Shown here: piece after piece, positions 61,924 through 64,000 of the stretch | Layout: every line of letters starts with the position of its first letter | How positions within the stretch are numbered: position 1 is the first letter of the stretch | Assembly (NCBI RefSeq): GCF_030944405.1 | Contig: NZ_CP132339.1 | Span: 4,712,001 to 4,776,000 of the forward strand | Source of the DNA: Janthinobacterium sp. J1-1 | GTDB lineage: Bacteria; Pseudomonadota; Gammaproteobacteria; Burkholderiales; Burkholderiaceae_D | DNA: 64,000 nucleotides | Direction: 5' to 3' | Notes under the pieces: generated by a model | What the model was told of the DNA's origin: nothing | The model's input: the letters and a program-made list of their open reading frames with translations, nothing else | Databases searched by the model: none | Program-made: the position numbers and the translations under genes

Positions 61924-63108
61924 ATGGACCAGACCGACAGCGCGGCCAGGCCGGCCAGGCGCATTATCCCCGCCAAGCGCGATATATTGCCGTATATCCT
62001 GCTGTCGATTTTGCTGGCAGGCATGTTGGCGGTACTGGCCGGCGCCCTGTTTCCACCGTATTACCACGCGGTGCCGGCCCTGCTCTGGAGCCTGGGCTTT
62101 TGCGTCAGCGGCATGCTGCTGGGATTTTTGTTCGGCATACCGCGCAGCTTGCCGTCGGGCACCGTCAATACGCCGCCGGCGGAAGAGCGCAGCAATGGCA
62201 AGCGCCGCAGCAGTGATGAGCCGGCCGCCATGGAAGCGGCGGCCGGTGCCGGCAATACCATTTTTATCGGCACGCCCTCGCCGATGGAAATCAATTCCAA
62301 CCTGGTGGAAGTATCGGACTGGCTGACCAAGATCATCGTCGGCGTGGGCCTGATCGAATTGAAAAGCCTGCCCGCCACGGCGCAGGGCGTGGCCGCCTTT
62401 ATCGCGCCCAGCCTGGCCATCGATATGGACACGGCCAGGGCGGTGGTGGGCGGCGTGATGCTGTTTTTTTCCGTCCACGGCTTTTTGATCGGCTACCTGC
62501 TCACGCGGATTTACCTGTCCATCATGATCAAGCGTGCCGACACCTTGGTCAAGTACGAGTCGGTCAGGCTGGAAAGCGGCAGGGAAATCGAAGTGGCGGA
62601 GCTGAGCCGCTTGCAGCAGAAGTCGCTGGAAGACCTGCAGGAAGCGGTGACCCAGCTGCTGCTGGCGCGCACTGCCGACGATGGCCAGCCGGCCGTGGCC
62701 ACGCTGGCCGGCCTGCCGACGGCGCAAAAGCCGCCCGCGCGCGTGCTGTGGCTGGACGACCATCCGCGCAACAACACCTTGTTGGTGGAACAGCTGGCGC
62801 GCGAAAACATCAAGGTCGACCTGGCGCAGTCGCTGGCGCAAGCCCTGAGCCTGCTGCAAAAGAACCAGTACGCCCTCTTGATCACCGACATGGCGCGCCT
62901 GGAAGGCGGCCAGCGCGTCAAGGACGCCGGCGTGCGCACGGTGCGCGACGTGCGGCAAGCCATGCCGGACCTGCCGGTGATCGTCTATTGCAGCAAAGAT
63001 ACCGTCGCCAGCTACGGCAAGGAAGCCGAAGCGGCCGGGGCGCGCTTTATCACCGCCTCGGGGACCAGCTTGCTGGCGGCGGTGAACAAGCTGATTCATT
63101 CAGCTTGA
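61924..63108 (+). CDS. Membrane-anchored protein with C-terminal receiver-like domain
   Basis: The 394-residue protein has two N-terminal helices (about 22-73), a linker, one or two more helices around 170-205, a coiled coil (about 210-250) and a receiver-like domain from about 273. The receiver shows the acidic pair in VLWLDDHP and a phosphoacceptor-like Asp in LLITDMARLEGG, and Ser/Lys in YCSKDT where the switch residues are expected. A receiver fixed to the membrane without a kinase or output domain is uncommon. No partner kinase is adjacent. Confidence 0.7.
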   Translation: MDQTDSAARPARRIIPAKRDILPYILLSILLAGMLAVLAGALFPPYYHAVPALLWSLGFCVSGMLLGFLFGIPRSLPSGTVNTPPAEERSNGKRRSSDEPAAMEAAAGAGNTIFIGTPSPMEINSNLVEVSDWLTKIIVGVGLIELKSLPATAQGVAAFIAPSLAIDMDTARAVVGGVMLFFSVHGFLIGYLLTRIYLSIMIKRADTLVKYESVRLESGREIEVAELSRLQQKSLEDLQEAVTQLLLARTADDGQPAVATLAGLPTAQKPPARVLWLDDHPRNNTLLVEQLARENIKVDLAQSLAQALSLLQKNQYALLITDMARLEGGQRVKDAGVRTVRDVRQAMPDLPVIVYCSKDTVASYGKEAEAAGARFITASGTSLLAAVNKLIHSA

Positions 63109-63172
63109 GGCTGATTGACTTTGCGACAGTCTGGCGGCACCCGACGTATCAATGCGAAATTACTTGGCTTAT

Positions 63173-64000
63173 TCAAGGCACTGAATTTGGGACAAACAGG
63201 CCAGGCGGCACGGGCGGCATTTGTGAACAGGGAAGGTCGAATGAAACATCGCCCCTGCCGCCAAAATGCAGATCAAGCCCCTTCGCGCATTGCTCACGGG
63301 CATAAATCACGGCCATCATGACGTTGTCACGCATCGAATATTCACCCAAATGCGTCAGCGTGACCGTATTGCGGATTCGATGACATGAATCGAGCGCATC
63401 CAGCTGATAGACCTGGTGATCGTCGTAGACACTGATCTATCCATCGCAATCATGGGCAAATTTGTCAATCACCAGCTGGCCCAGCAGATTTGCGGCAACC
63501 GCAGGCGGCATGGCCTCATCGGGCTTGACCTGATGGAGTTGAAACGCCTGCTGGCCTTGCGCCAACACATCGCGCCACGGCAGTGTCGATTCGGCCAGCT
63601 CATCAAGATACCTTCGCGGCGTGGCCACCGTTGCACTGGCCGGATGCAGCGCGCGTTTTGCCGCCACGCGGAGCAAGTCCGCGGTGGCATAGCTGCGCGT
63701 CTGATGCGAGGCAAACATATCAGCCCACAAGTCCAGTGGTCCAATCGCATCGCCGTTATCTTCGCCCATTGCAGCGGCAAGGTAGAAAACAGCCGCACCA
63801 CACGTGTAATGCGTGCGTCCGCCGCCGGCAATCTTGTTGGCCAGTGTTACACCATTTGCCGAGCTACAGCCTGTCAGGCTGCTCGCCCGCTCATTTCTGT
63901 AACGCTCGGCACTGGAAAATCCCGATAGATTCAAAGCATGGTGGGCGGCCGCATCCGCGCCGCCCTCGTACAACCAGATAGGCTCCTGGTGTTGCATATT
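63173..64000 (-). pseudogene. Gene interrupted by an in-frame amber codon; possible metallopeptidase end, 5' end outside window
   Basis: A single minus-strand frame is open from the right edge to a TGA at 63173 except for one TAG at 63437-63439. The part before it includes PIWLYEGGADAAAHHAL, which recalls the second zinc-ligand Glu helix of M1/M61-type peptidases, and the part after it (ISVYDDHQVYQLDALDSC, EYSMRDNVMMAVIYAREQC) reads as normal protein continuing for 87 codons. One base change (for example CAG or TGG to TAG) explains it. The family is a guess; the interruption is seen directly. Confidence 0.55.

Noticed and set aside
61801..63099. A long N-terminal extension of the TonB receptor frame at 59731-61800
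   Set aside because: The extension lies opposite the receiver protein and lacks any motif; the signal peptide and ribosome-binding site set the start at 61800.

Overview
The window is chromosomal DNA from a GC-rich Gram-negative bacterium, most likely a betaproteobacterium of the Oxalobacteraceae (Janthinobacterium/Massilia/Duganella type). The evidence is strong GC bias at third codon positions, many TonB-dependent receptors and signal proteins, a phcBSRQ-type quorum-sensing operon (known from Ralstonia and relatives) and a mesX-mesD methionine synthase pair. No rRNA, tRNA or CRISPR array was seen. The genus is inferred; no marker gene is present.

Layout. 1-5.3 kb: end of a sensor kinase, a PAS-GGDEF diguanylate cyclase, a Phd/ParE-type toxin-antitoxin pair and an M16 peptidase. 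5.6-8.1 kb: mesX (DUF1852) and mesD, then decayed DNA (transposase remnant, 3' end of a TonB receptor, a good terminator). 8.1-13.5 kb: MFS exporter, a TetR regulator divergent from a TetX-like flavin monooxygenase across stacked palindromes, two small unknowns, a secreted nuclease and an SRPBCC protein. 13.5-18.4 kb: phcB-phcS-phcR-phcQ on the minus strand. 18.5-29.9 kb: AraC regulator with a degenerate GGDEF protein, TonB receptor plus beta-propeller phytase, an oxidoreductase/PhyH dioxygenase pair with a divergent LacI regulator, and a VOC protein.

29.9-40.2 kb is a defence island: a type I Wadjet operon (jetABCD, minus strand) led by a WYL regulator of the BrxR/CapW type. Two different IS3-family elements have inserted into it, one in jetD and one in jetA. 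Each is flanked by a 3-bp target duplication, and removing each element with one duplication restores an open frame (394 aa JetD, 491 aa JetA). jetB and jetC are intact.

40.4-49.7 kb holds transporters, small enzymes and regulators: an RhtA-like exporter, cytochrome c, GNAT, an XRE-cupin regulator divergent from a flavodoxin-fold oxidoreductase, LysE, an alpha/beta hydrolase, AraC, a CAT-like acyltransferase, a ClpP-fold secreted protein and an Fsr-like MFS. 49.7-53.7 kb is a redox/envelope locus controlled by a sigma-F/NrsF pair: DUF1223, a cytochrome b561-type protein, a molybdopterin oxidoreductase and an MXKDX-repeat protein, with a GTAACC-N16-CGAA promoter in front. 54-58.2 kb is a DUF4331-lipoprotein-TPR-HupE/UreJ cassette of unknown function. 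58.3-64 kb has an aldo/keto reductase, kptA, a TonB receptor, a membrane-anchored receiver protein and a gene interrupted by an amber codon that runs off the right edge.

The most interesting items are the doubly interrupted Wadjet operon, the complete phc signalling operon with a hexanucleotide-repeat linker, the mesXD pair, and the sigma-F locus next to the DUF4331/HupE cassette.
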